A stretch of DNA of 64,000 nucleotides from Pampus argenteus (Eukaryota > Chordata > Actinopteri > Scombriformes > Stromateidae): assembly GCA_036937835.1 (NCBI GenBank), contig CM072863.1, positions 8,663,501 to 8,727,500 of the forward strand. The letters are read 5' to 3'. Numbering within the stretch: position 1 is the stretch's first letter; the number at the start of each line of letters is the position of its first letter. A program made the translations under genes and the position numbers. Positions 12,501 through 25,203 of the stretch are shown one piece after another. A model generated the notes under the pieces. The model was not told the DNA's origin. It searched no databases and saw only the letters and a program-made list of their open reading frames with translations.

Positions 12501-15500
12501 TCTAAAATGTGTTTTTTATAACTCCAGTTTCTTCACAATCAATTCATTGTATTTTAACTTTGTTGAGATTTACCAGAATTGTGGTTTCATAGTTTCAGTA
12601 AATAATTAAATCTGATACAAACCTGATAATCTGAGAGGAGACACAATGGGTTTCGCTCATGACTAAAGACCAAACAAGGAGGACGTTATTACGTGAGGAG
12701 ACCAGGTAGTCATCTTGTGACTGCGACTGATTGTACTGCGCTTTTACACACAATACATACAGTTGATCAATCCCCTTCTTCACTCTTACTACATAACATA
12801 ATCCTGGCCAGATCATAACTACAGCAGTAGATCTTACATAATGCCTCTGTTGTCTATCAAGGACCTCCCACAACTGTCAATGATTTGCAAATAATCACAC
12901 AAACACACATAAAAAACCTTCTCTTTCATTTCCTTCACGTTAACCAATGGGATATCTGTCAGGTAGCTATGGGCTGCGGTTGCCATAACAACAGCAAAGT
13001 CGTGCAGTTGACTGCTCAACAGTGGATGAGTCACAGTGTGGGAGGGTTGGCCCCAGGTCTGTCTAAGTGAAAACCAGGACCTCACATTGCCACTACATAG
13101 GGCCACTGTTGCTGATAGTAAGCATAACAGATTTGGTTCGAGTGGTATGTGACATAAACTTTGGGTTATGGCTGTAAATTTATCTTGTGTATATACATTT
13201 TGAACTGTAGGAATTCTGTATATTAAATATTTAAAGTGAAAAGTTGCCCCATACAGTAACTATAGATTGCAGACCCTGGTCATGATGGCAAATATGCTCA
13301 TCATTTTCTGAGGTCAGGGGGTGTATGGAGATTTAAAATGTACCATATATAACTGATGATGCATGTTATCCCTGTTATACAACGTCTCCTCCCATAGCTG
13401 ACATCATGTCATTACATCCTTCCCTTTCTTCTCCTCTCATAGGGCGAGGCACTGAGGCAGATTCTTGTGAACCGTTACTATGGCAACTTCCATCGGAGTA
13501 GTGGGCGAAGGGACAGCCTGACATCATTTAGCAATGGCCCCCTCAGTCCAGTAGGACCCAGCAAAAACCAATCAGGTGGGGCACCATAACTGCTGCTACT
13601 CATCACTGAACACAGATGTTTATTGTTAATTCTTTAAAGCAGAAATTTAGAAAAGAGGGATGGAGTTTAGAGTATACAAGGCCATGAAAACACTGATTTC
13701 AGCATCTCCAACTGAGCTGATGTTGCTGTGAAGCAATAACCAAAGGCCTGTGCCAAAGAGAAGCATGATTTTAATGCCTGTAAAGAGTACAACTACTATC
13801 AGAGGGCAAAGTCTAGATAAAACATTTCCTTTTGGTTAGCCAAAATGTTTTCTGCCTCTGAAAGTTGTAGTAAAGGAAGGTTCTCTCGATATGTTATGTA
13901 AGGATGGACTCTATCTGTCTGGCCCTGAGCCGGTTATCAGCACCAGAGTTGTGCTACGAGCTGCCCTTTGAGCATGCACAGCACAGCAGCCTTATCACTA
14001 CCTGATAACGTAGTCATTGTGTTACAATCTGCAGTCAAAATACTGAAGCAGTGCACCTCTGCTCACTGTTTCTCCTGCTTTTTGAGTTATTTGTACAGAT
14101 ATGTCACATGTACAGTATGATGTAACATTTTATCAGCAAATAGATTTTGGAGAGACATATTGATGCCAAATGGATATGCAGTGAATTGACCTAGTAACCA
14201 GAATGGCTTGTTGTCTACTGTTGCCTTAATGTCAGTAATAAGTGTTTGACACCATAGTGTCTGCATATTACATACTGTATATTATATAGTTGTGATGAAT
14301 GGGCTGGATTTATGTTTGTTCTGTCGAAAAGTATTACACCTGAACCTTAGTTCCACGTTCACCATCTCTCCCATATACACCAAGATGTTGGCAAACTTCC
14401 AGACCACAGGAAGTGTACCCCCTCCCCTGTGTGATCCACTTTTCACTGTTGCTGGGTGACAGGCTGCGACTTCCTGTGAAAACAGCCTTTGCACCTGTTG
14501 CAGAAATAAGAGCCAGGCTGAGAATTCCATATGTGCCCTGAAGCTCAGGCCTCTGGGTGGATTAATGTCACTTTAGTTAGTAATTTCAGTGAGCTTTTTG
14601 CATTTTTTTAAAAATAAATCATGTAGGACTCATGTGCTTACCAAGTAATCTTTGCCATATGTTAAACTGTATCAATATCAGTATCATTAAAGGACATTTA
14701 TATCAAAGAGTATTTCATTATCTCATTTAGGTTAAGTTTTGTAGTTAATGTATCAGATATAAAAAAATAGATATGAGCATACGTTTATTTTTTTTTCTGT
14801 GAAATTAAATCATTTAGAGATATTTTTGATTACAGATTTACTAGTTAGTTATTATTATTTATTTTCCATAGGATGAAAATGAACATGCGCTTCATGGAGC
14901 AGACTAAAATAAGAGATCATTGGCAGTTTCTATCAGGCTTCTGCATCTGTAGCTACTGTCTACAGATACTGGTCCTAGAAACGACCATCATCATAGAGTT
15001 GTGTTCATCATGTATCTCACGGATGTATGTATATGTACATGTATGTGTACATGTATAATGAAAAGTATTCATCTCTATTAGGAACTTAAGGCCACATACC
15101 TCACTTGTTGCTCTGTCCCTGTCTTGCAGCTTTAGGTGGGCCCGGGGGCCTAAGTCGTGCGGAAATGAGCCTGGCAGAGGTACAGTGTCACCTGGACAAA
15201 GAAGGAGCCTCTGACCTAGTCATTGACCTCATCATGAACACCACTAGTGACCGAGTCTTCCAAGAAAGCATCCTCCTGGCTATTGCGCTGCTGGAGGGTG
15301 GAAACACCACCATCCAGGTCAGTTAACCCCAACTTATCATACAAATATGAACACTAGAAAGTGAAAAAATATTTTTGTATCTGTTGTCTGCTGTTGAACA
15401 ACTAAACAATCTTACAGTGAATGCTATACACTTACCTATTACACCTACTGTAACTGATCCGCAGTGTTATCTGTGCAGAGGCTCATCTTATTTCACAGTG

Positions 15501-18500
15501 CATCTGTACACTGTGTCTTGGATGGAAGTTTTCATTACTAAAGGAGGATCTACAGTATGTGGGTCAGTGTGCCACTATAGTGGCACATGTACATTACTAA
15601 GGCGCCTACCCTCTCACTCATATCCAGTACTATATCATCTGGCTGACAGGCCATGGCAACTGCAAATAATATCAGTAGTTTGCAGATCATGCCTTTTTGT
15701 GATATTTTTAAAAAAAAAATTTCACTTATCTTACAGAAGGTGTGCATTAGACAATGAAAATTTCCCTATTTGCTTTAACTTGGAACAACTGTCTGTTGCT
15801 CTGTCTGTTGATCTCATCGTCTTACCAATCTGTCCGTCCGTCTGTGCGTTGTTGTGTAAGCGTGGGGTTTGCATAATCAGATTACAGTGAGGAAGCCACT
15901 GTGGCGGAGATAATACTTTGGCTTCCCACGGCTGCTGCAGAGCTAGGTCACGTGATCATTCTGTGTTACATAAAGCCTGTGTAAATGAACAATGAGGAAT
16001 GTCTCAGGCTTCAAAACATTCCAGTCTCTCTCCCGCTCCCTCTCGTTCTCCCGCCGGCCCAAACTGGGTCATGCTGGGCCTCCGGAACTGGGGCAGTGGG
16101 GAGAGAGGGTGGAGGGACGGGGGAACACAGAGGGGATTGAAGAGAAACTGGAGCTCCTCTCACCCTGGCATTCTCAAGTTTGTTCTGAAAAGGAGGTTTC
16201 TTTGCAAGAGAAACTACTCTGTATGTGGTGTGACAAATGTACCGCATAGTACAAATATTTGTGTTCTTTGAGGTACTGGGTAGTTTCCTAACAAATGTCA
16301 CTGCATACTGTACTTTTTTTTTTAGTTAAAAAGAAGTAGTACTTTTTACTGGGATCATGAACTTGAATCGAAAGTCAAAACTACCACGAGACAAAATACA
16401 CTAATTTATCTTTTTGCTCTCTTAAAAAAACAAAACTCAAGTTGGCGTTTGCTGAGCTGAGTAACTGTTTGTTCTTAGTTATCTTTACTCATGTAACACA
16501 GTGAACTATTTACTCATGACTTTTTGTACATAGCACACTGAAAAAACCCCCCCACAAAAAAACTCACTGGATTGCATGCAGTCACACCCCAACATACGTG
16601 CACTCTCTTTCTGCTGACATGCAAAGTATTTTAACACTTTTGTAGACTCTTTGACTCCCCGCTGCTCTTCTGTGTTTCTGTTACAACTCAGCCAGCTATA
16701 TATTACGCTGTGACCCTGCAACTTGTGATGTTTCACTTGTCAGCTATCTGGCATGTAACCACATGACATGACGTTTGGTTTCCCTCCAAAAAACATGCAC
16801 TGCAGGTGTGCTTTACTGCTGTTATAAAAAGAGGGAAAAAAAGAAAACAAATGGACTAGATTTAGAGGAAGAGACAAAGGAAAAGAGAGAAAGGACTTGG
16901 AAGGAGAGGGGAGCTGCAGTTCCTTTTGGTTTGCATGTGGTGCTGCCTGACATGAGCGGGAGGGTGAGAGGGAAAGGGAGCGCAAGTATAAATAGCTGTT
17001 ACATAACATCCCTTTGTTGATGCCAAGTGGCGGAACGGAAGGAGAGAAGGGAAAGCGCTATGACCTTGTTTTTCAGTGTTGTCCGCCCCCACCTCGCCCT
17101 ACTCCTCTCCGTCTCATTCCACTTAGAGTTTGTCTCCATGGATACAGACAGGCTCTATGTTTACCCAACACTACAGGGGGGGCCCTGAGATGCTCGTACC
17201 TCTCCTATATTCCTCTGCTTTCTCTTTCTCCTTCATCCTCCTCTGTTACTATCACTACTTTCTTTCCCTGACCACCATGTGGTTTCTTCATCCGTAACGT
17301 CACCTCTTCATCATGCCACTCTTGTTCTTGCTTTTCAAGTGATATCAAAACACAGATGGTGTCTTGATGTGGCAGCACAGATTTTGCAAGCAAGAGTGTG
17401 AGGGCCAGCATCGAAACACTACAGACAGCAACGTGGTTAGACATGAAAGTTCAGGTTTTCGCTTCTGGTTCATTGTCAGTAAGACGCAAACATTTCTAAA
17501 GAAACCATAAAATGGAAATTGAAAGCTGTGGTGCCTTTTTGTTGTTTCTTTTTTAATTCTTTTTTTGTTTACTGTGGTTTTCTATCTTTGTGTGCAGGCT
17601 TTGTCTTTGTTTCAGTGACTCACTCAATCCACTGAACTCAGTTCTTATAATCAATGTGAAAAAATGACTGTTGCTGCAGGTGAACACTTTCACTGTTGAA
17701 CAAAATAATGAATAACTCTTGCAAGACCAATACAAATTTCCCTCCAGCCACCATTAGTCAAACAGACTTACCTTCACCTTATAGCTCAGCTAACCCTGAT
17801 CCATAAAATGAAATAACACTGCCGGCATGGTACTAGTCCTGCCAACCCTGCATTGTGAGCCCGACTGCACACTGAGACTGAATGCAGTGTTATTAACTAG
17901 GGCTATCCTAGAGATGACTCCTGCAACCTGAATTAAATGATAGGCAGTGGAAAATGAATGCGATTACATAAGAATAAAGTTGGCAGTCACAGAGTTTGGG
18001 AAAGAATACTGTATTGCAGAGCATGTGTGATATGTGGGTGTGTCCTCTCAAAATTGGCATGTGCCTATGCCGGAGACAGCTGACCTAGTTTTGTGTGTGT
18101 GTGTGTGTGTGTGTTTGTGTAAGTCAGTGGGTGTATAAGCGTATGCGCTCTCCAGCTTGCATGTACTTATACTGTACAAGTGTGTGTGTGTCTGTGTGAG
18201 TTATGTAATGGTAAACGGTGGGAGTGTTCTGTTTGTTTGCACTGGTCTGATCGGTCGATGTGTTATCCTGGCCCAGGGCCTCATACCTCACCCTCTGCAC
18301 CCTGCCTTTCTTACCCCTCCTCACCCTCTCCCCGCAGGCCCACACTTTAGCCGCACGATGGTGGACAGAGTTATTTGAGCAGAGACAGACAGGCATGACC
18401 GTCACTGTCTCCCCACACCTACCACCTCAGGCATGCTGTGAGTTGTGAGCTGTGAGTGGGTTGCCAGTGCTGCAGCTAATCTTCTCTCTGCACTCTCCAC

Positions 18501-21500
18501 TATGTCACAAGTAGTTTATTGCGTGATGGCCTTGCTCCGTAGCTCCCCCTTCCCGCCCCCCCCCCACACACACACTCTGCTATCTCCTCCTTGTCTCTGA
18601 GTATTGGCAGAGTGCGTACGTGCAGGAGGGCTGCTGCTCAGTGGTGGAGGGCCAGGGTGGGGCACAAGGCTCTGGAATCTGCTTTGGGGCACAAGCACAC
18701 AGTTATGTCATTGTTTCTCTGGCTTTGGAGGAGATTTGGCTGCAAAACTGTGTTAGCTCTGCTCTGTGTTGCATTAATACGCTGTGTACACACTCTTGTT
18801 TTGTTGATGACTATTTTTAATTATGAATGAAATGGTGTAGTCGTTAACATTAAATCCAGTGCATATAAATCTCTCAGTACAAACACATGTCCTTGGAGTA
18901 AGAAAAACAAGGCTTGTTTTGGTCAATTTTGCTTAACATTTTCCTTGTGACTATCATTTATCTGTTTCCTCCAGTAGCCCAGTTTTACATCTAACCTGGA
19001 AAGACAGATGGTTATGTAACAAACTTTCAGAACTGGCCTAGATACTGTCTGATAACATTTTCTCCCTCCCTATCGCTTGCACTTGATTTCCCTCTTTCAG
19101 TCATCTGCTTTTTTTCCCACCTTTGTACTCCTGTATTCCCTCCTTGGTGTCTGTCTTTTGCATCTAGCTTTTATTCACCCTGCTCCCCGCCATCTCGTTT
19201 CCCTATCTGTGTAAGTAGGCCAGGCTTTTCCCTCCCGTGTCATTTTTCACCCTGTTAGTGTGAGTGAGGCGGCTTCTGCCGGTCGAGGCCTTTCCATAAG
19301 CTGCAGCAGATAACAGCTCTTACATAATCAAAACAACAGCCCTGTGGGTTGGGACACGGTGTATGCATTGCGCTCGCAGGCTCAAAAGTGTTCTAATTCT
19401 GCATGACCCCATTCCTCAGCAATAACTACAGCGTTCTAACCCCGCGCATCACCGAAAATCCAGCCTTGCTCCACTATGGTTATATAATGTTTTTCGAATG
19501 TCCTGTCAAGAGTATTTTGTTCTTATTGAGTAATGATCTATTTTTTTTCCAAAAGCCAGGTTAAAATAAGACAGAATATTCAAGCATAGACAGACAGAGG
19601 AATTTTAAACAAAACCAGATCTGGCAACTTTAGGCAGGATCCATGTTCATTCTTGTTACATTACATTTGCTGGTTTTACTCACAGTTAACTGCACTCTGA
19701 ATAACTTATTAGTTGCATAATACAAACTTAGGAGAGTGTTGGCTATGTAATGCACGTGTCAATTTGAGATTCACTCATTGTTTTCTTTGAAACAGAACAA
19801 TTGAAACATTTCATTGAAATAGTTGCCTATTTAATTTTCTGTAAATAGACTGGTAGTTTCAGCTCTAGTTTATGTTCATACCAAGTAATGATTGTCCACC
19901 ACACAATGCCGTCACTATACCTACTATTTTACAATGAATTATTTACTGCTTAGCTGTCAAAAGATCAATAATGCTCTTCTTGTGCTTGCTGTGTGTCCAG
20001 CGTTCGTTCTTCTGCCGTCTGACAGAAGACAAGAAATCAGAAAAGTTCTTCCGAGTCTTCTATGACCGCATGAAGCTGGCCCAGCTGGAGATTAAAGCTA
20101 CAGTGACAGTAAATACCAGTGACCTGGGAAACAGGAAGAGAGATGATGAGACTCAGGACAAAGACGTTCCTGTCCGCAAAAAAGGTCAGAAGTCACCTGT
20201 TTATTTACGTTGTGATGGTTACATAGGATTCAACTGTATTGTGAGTACCTCGTTTGTACATTTGTCTGTTTAGCGAGGGAATCGGCAGTGGTCATGACAG
20301 AGGATGTGAGAGAGCAACTACTGGAGGCCTCCTCTGCCACCAAGAAAGCCTTTAACTCTTACCGGCGTGAGGCCGACCCGGAGGACCACTTCACCTCAGC
20401 AGATGGCCAGCCCAGCACCGGGGACAAGAATCAGGACGAGGGAGAGATGAGTTTTGTAATCGTTATCATGCAGCCCATCCTTCGGTTCCTCCAGCTACTT
20501 TGTGAGAATCACAACCGTGACCTACAGGTGGGTCAGACTGAGCATCATACACTGTACATACACATTAGGTTGTGTATGTGCTTGCTGGCTACTCTGGTGG
20601 CTTTTAGACACAGTCTCATGGTTTTAGTACAAATGCCTTCATATCAGTGTCATTTGTATGAGATGAGGGGTCAGGTCTGTCTTTAGAATAGAAAGGAGAT
20701 GGCACATCTTTATAATAGAGCTATGAAAGGAGAACTTCCTATTTCATTTCTTGCTACCTATACTCATGGAGCCTCTTTTTCTGTGTGTTGCTCTTCCACT
20801 TAGTCTCTGTAGTCCAAGGATTAGCTCCAGAAAGAGTGCAGCTGGAGGGCTTTGTTATTGTTAGAGGATAATACAAACCTAAGAATGATACTCTTCCTTT
20901 AATGCTCTGTACTTATACTGGTTTTGATTGGTTCATTACTTGTTGTGTATATTCTGTTGTATATTCTGTATCACTTGATACAGACCCATTACAGTCATGT
21001 CCATCATTTTACCTGTACCTTTTTATCTTTTCAGAACTTCCTTCGCTGTCAAAACAACAAAAACAACTACAACCTTGTGTGTGAGACTCTGCAGTTCTTA
21101 GACTGCATCTGTGGCAGCACCACGGGAGGTCTTGGTCTATTGGGACTGTACATCAACGAGAAGAATGTGGCCCTCATCAACCAGACTCTGGAGAGTCTCA
21201 CAGAGTACTGCCAAGGCCCCTGCCATGAAAACCAGGTACACAAGCGACAGATGTAAAGTCCAGAACTCTTCTAAGACTCACAGTCAGTCCTTCTTACACG
21301 TGTTTATTCTCCTCTTTCCTCTAGAATTGCATTGCCACTCACGAGTCCAATGGTATTGATATCATTATCGCTCTGATACTTAATGACATTAACCCACTTG
21401 GGAAAAAGCGGATGGACTTGGTGTTAGAGCTCAAGGTGAGTCAGCAGGACTGAAGGAAGAATCTACACCTTTTCATGAAACTGGTGCTTTTGGTTTGGCA

Positions 21501-24500
21501 GTGAACCACACTGTGAAGTAGTTTCCTTTCACGGCAGGATGGAATATCAACAGGCTACAAGTATATGAGCTCGACATTTATTCCAGCTAGCCTTAGTGCA
21601 TGCCTGCCAAAACAAATAGCTGCAGAGTGCATTTTTTAGAGCACGAGGGAATCTGTCTGTTTTCTTTGGTTGATAAAACTGACAGGGCTTAAGTTCTTAT
21701 CTTGGAGATCTAGATTTTTTAATGTCCCCTGCCTGCTTTCTCTCTTTTTTTCACTCTTAGAACAATGCATCCAAGCTGCTGCTTGCCATTATGGAGAGCC
21801 GTCATGACAGTGAGAATGCTGAGAGGATCCTGTACAACATGAGGCCTAAAGAGCTGGTAAGAAATCGATATTTCTTCCCTCAGCTCCTTTTTACATCTTA
21901 AATACAGCAGCTACTAATCTGTAGCCTACCCTACAGTTCAGTATCACTGAACATCAATATGACATATTATCCTGAATGCTTCATTTAATAGTGAAAGTTT
22001 GTGTGGGCATGTGTGTGTCTCTCTTTAGGTGGAGGTCATAAAAAAGGCCTATCTGCAGGGAGAGGTGGAGTTTGAGGATACAAAAGAGGAGGAGGATAAT
22101 GGGGAAGAGGAGGAACATGACGCCGCTTCCCCCAGAAATGTTGGACACAACATCTACATTTTAGCTCACCAGGTCTGGTATTCATCTCTGCAACGTGTTT
22201 CATAGAATCCCATGTTGGTATTTCAACTGCATAGCACAATAACCATTGTTATGCATAGAAAAGATCATTTATTAACCTCTCAATTCATGCAGGAGTGCGA
22301 TGAGACACACTGTGCGTTGTTTTTTGTGACAACCTTAGTTCTTGTCTGTGTTGTCCTTCATACAGTTGGCGCGTCATAATAAGGAGCTGTCAATGATGTT
22401 AAAGCCGGGAGGGACCAATGGAGAGGGAGATGAGGCCTTGGAGTTTTATGCCAAACACACTGCACAGATAGAGGTCCTAAACACAACCCTTTTCACAAAA
22501 TATTAACCAGTTGAATATCTCTATAGTAGAATTAGTAGAAGCACTAAATGCTTATTATATATGTGTATATTTGGAGGTGACCGTGTGTGTCTTTGTCTAG
22601 ATTGTGCGTCAGGACCGCACCATGGAGGAGATAGTGTTCCCTGTGCCCAATATCTGTGAGTTCCTGACCTCAGAGTCAAAGCTGCGAGTCTACTACACCA
22701 CAGAGAGGGACGAGCAGGGCAGCAAGATCAACGACTTCTTCCTGCGTGCAGAGGACCTCTTTAATGAGATGAACTGGCAAAAGAAACTCAGAGGTAAGAG
22801 GTAGTGTGTGTGTGTGTGTGTGTGCGTGTTCGTGTGTGTGTGTGTGTGTGTGTCGCACATACTGGTCAAGTTACTAATTGGGCTGAAACTCTTCTTCTGA
22901 GGCTCTTAATCTAAGCAGCAGCATAAGATTCATGAGAAGTACAACAACCCCCAATGCTCCCCACTGCTGTACAGAACAGAACTATAGCAATATGTATTGA
23001 TGACATATGAAATATAAATAATATTAATACATATTTAATATGGATTATTCAAAACTTATATTTCTAATAATGTAATCATAATACAAATCTATACAATGTC
23101 AGAAAAAAGTGAACCAACAAAACAAAATGCAAAGTTATGTAGTTAAAAATTATATTAAACCAGCAACACATTTGAGCATAAGGAACCAAATGCATTTTTA
23201 CTTGATTATTGTTATTTTTATTAAAACATGTGAACAATTAAGACTCAAGACTCAAAATTGCTGTGGATTAATTTTCTGTTGATCAGATAATGGATTATCT
23301 CATTAAAAAAAAAAACAAAAAAAAAAAAAAAAACAAGAGTAGGATGTGACACATTGGTGGAGGAAATCTGTCCACACAGTAAAGCATCATGTAGCAAGTA
23401 GAAGCAAAACATGATGAGTTTCTTAGGGCTCATTGTCTTCACACGTCACAATGACTAGTAGTTTTAAGAGTCAGCTGATGCTGATCAGGTGTTGGTGTGC
23501 ACAACTTCAGTGCCTTTTTCCAGAAAGATACTTTATGAAAGTGTAAGTTCATAGGGAGAAGGACTGTGGACTGTGTCACTCACATTGAAAGCACATTATA
23601 AAGGGATCTCTTAATAGCCAGTAAGACCCAGGAAGAATGATTACAGCATGAAAAAACAGTTTCAGTGTTCATTTGGTTTGGTTTGTTTTAAAACAGATTG
23701 TGAACGTATCCTTTATGTGATGGACATCCTCAACCTGGGTATGGCATGGTGGCCCCATGATTAGTTCACTATTGCTTCACATTCCTGGGTTTGAACCTGA
23801 TGGCAGCCTGGGGCCTTCCTATGCTCTAGTTTCCTCCCACAGTCCATGACATGGCATGTTAGCTGAAACTCCAAATTTCCCATAATGTAGGTGACTTTCT
23901 ATCTATTATTGTGTATTAAAAACAGACTGGTACTGGCTGTACCCAACTTCTTACTCAATAGAAGTTGGGATGCACCTCATTCCCCGCAAGCCTGAACAGG
24001 ATATAGTGGGTATGGAAAATAGAAAGAAGGATGCATATCCCCAACTTGACAGCAGGGTTAACATTGTCATCCTGTGCGTGCGTGTGTTATGTGAGTATGC
24101 ATGTTTCCACTGTCTAAAAGCAGACAGGGGGTTTCCACATTGTCTGAGCTGTGAAACATTTGTACAGTAACCTTATGAATCATAACTGAGAGCTTACTTG
24201 CTCACGTACACAAACATATGCGCACACACAGACCCACACCCACACTCAGTCACACTACTGATCCATGTTAGACTTGTGTACCCACACAAAGCTATACTTT
24301 GTCTCTTGCTTAGAAGAGGGGATGGACAGAGAAAAGTCCCTGCGTATGTTTCTCCTTCTTCACTAACAGCAGAAGACAGACCATTATAAGTCAGGTTATG
24401 TGTCTGGAAAGGTCAATGTGGCATTTGACAGCCTTAATCTTGACCTTTTAACATATATTAACAACTCAGGCTGTTTTTGGTTCTTTCTTACATTTTATAG

Positions 24501-25163
24501 ACAAACTCTACCTAAACCAAAGTGTATGTGATCATGAAAATATGTGTAATATCTGACTCTCTCTCCCCTCTATCACCTCCAGCCCAGCCAGTGTTGTACT
24601 GGTGCTCCAGAAATATATCAGTGTGGAGTAACGTTTCCTTCAATCTGGCTGTGCTCATGAACCTGCTGGTCTGCTTCTTCTACCCCCTGGAGGGGGTACA
24701 TGGAGGTCAGTTGCAGTATGAGTAGACGTCCGAGTGTGTGAACTGCCTTTTTAAAACTGACCTCTAATCCTCCTCCATCCTGTTACTAATATTTATATGA
24801 AATGTTATTTTGCATTTCCAAAGACTCAGTAATTCAAAATTCTGAATTATTTCATCTTATCTGCTTCGTTCTAATATATCATATAATATATATATACATA
24901 TATATAATAGAACTTGTTTTCTTTCTGTTCACTTTTCACTCTAAAATAAGAAAACTACCTGTTATGGTCTGAAATATCACATAATGTAGCCACCAAAAGA
25001 GATAGATTTTGAAAAGTTGACTTTCTGTCCTTCTTCTGGGAACTTGACCCACTGATCTCCTTTTTCTTGTAATGTTCTGATCTGCTGACTTCAATCACAT
25101 GTCAAGGATTAGGAGCAGGACCTGAGAAACCCTCTATCTTTGTTTAAGACACACCCACACACA

Positions 25164-25203
<40 letters not shown>

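Larger units (their letters stand above)
5199..15317 (+). other. itpr1: itpr1 exon block 15-22: PKA sites and SII alternative-splice region
   Basis: Eight exons carry the two PKA motifs of type 1 receptors. ARRDSV has its serine codon at 5657-5659, and GRRDSLTSF has its serine codon at 13515-13517. Between them lie two in-phase small exons, of 36 nt (6880-6915, [12 protein letters not shown]) and 48 nt (11966-12013, [16 protein letters not shown]). They occupy the place of the neuronal SII insert of mammals. The second acceptor reads cagcag, so a one-codon NAGNAG choice is possible. The 36-nt exon has a non-consensus donor (gttgtt), compatible with regulated inclusion. Exon 22 ([20 protein letters not shown]) is highly conserved. 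Confidence 0.9.
15318..20000 (+). other. itpr1: itpr1 intron 22: 4.7 kb intron, D-box and E-box rich
   Basis: No coding exon is recognised. The ORF at 15375-15890 has no family resemblance. The intron carries six D-box octamers (15966, 16999, 17964, 18201, 19012, 19320), two CACGTG E-boxes (15949, 19753) and a (GT)n tract at 18092-18114. The stretches 15890-16250 and 16980-17010 look regulatory. Confidence 0.65.
22794..24582 (+). other. itpr1: itpr1 intron 30
   Basis: 1.8 kb intron beginning with a GT-rich microsatellite (22804-22853). It contains a poly-A run at about 23305-23335 and a diverged tRNA-derived SINE (23739-24033). Confidence 0.75.

Noticed and set aside
13470..13490. X-box-like GTTACTATGGCAAC
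   Set aside because: It is coding sequence in itpr1 exon 21 (VNRYYGNF), so protein conservation explains it.
15375..15890. 171-codon plus-strand ORF in itpr1 intron 22
   Set aside because: No recognisable family, unusual cysteine-rich composition and no splice-site support. It lies wholly within an intron of a confidently modelled gene.
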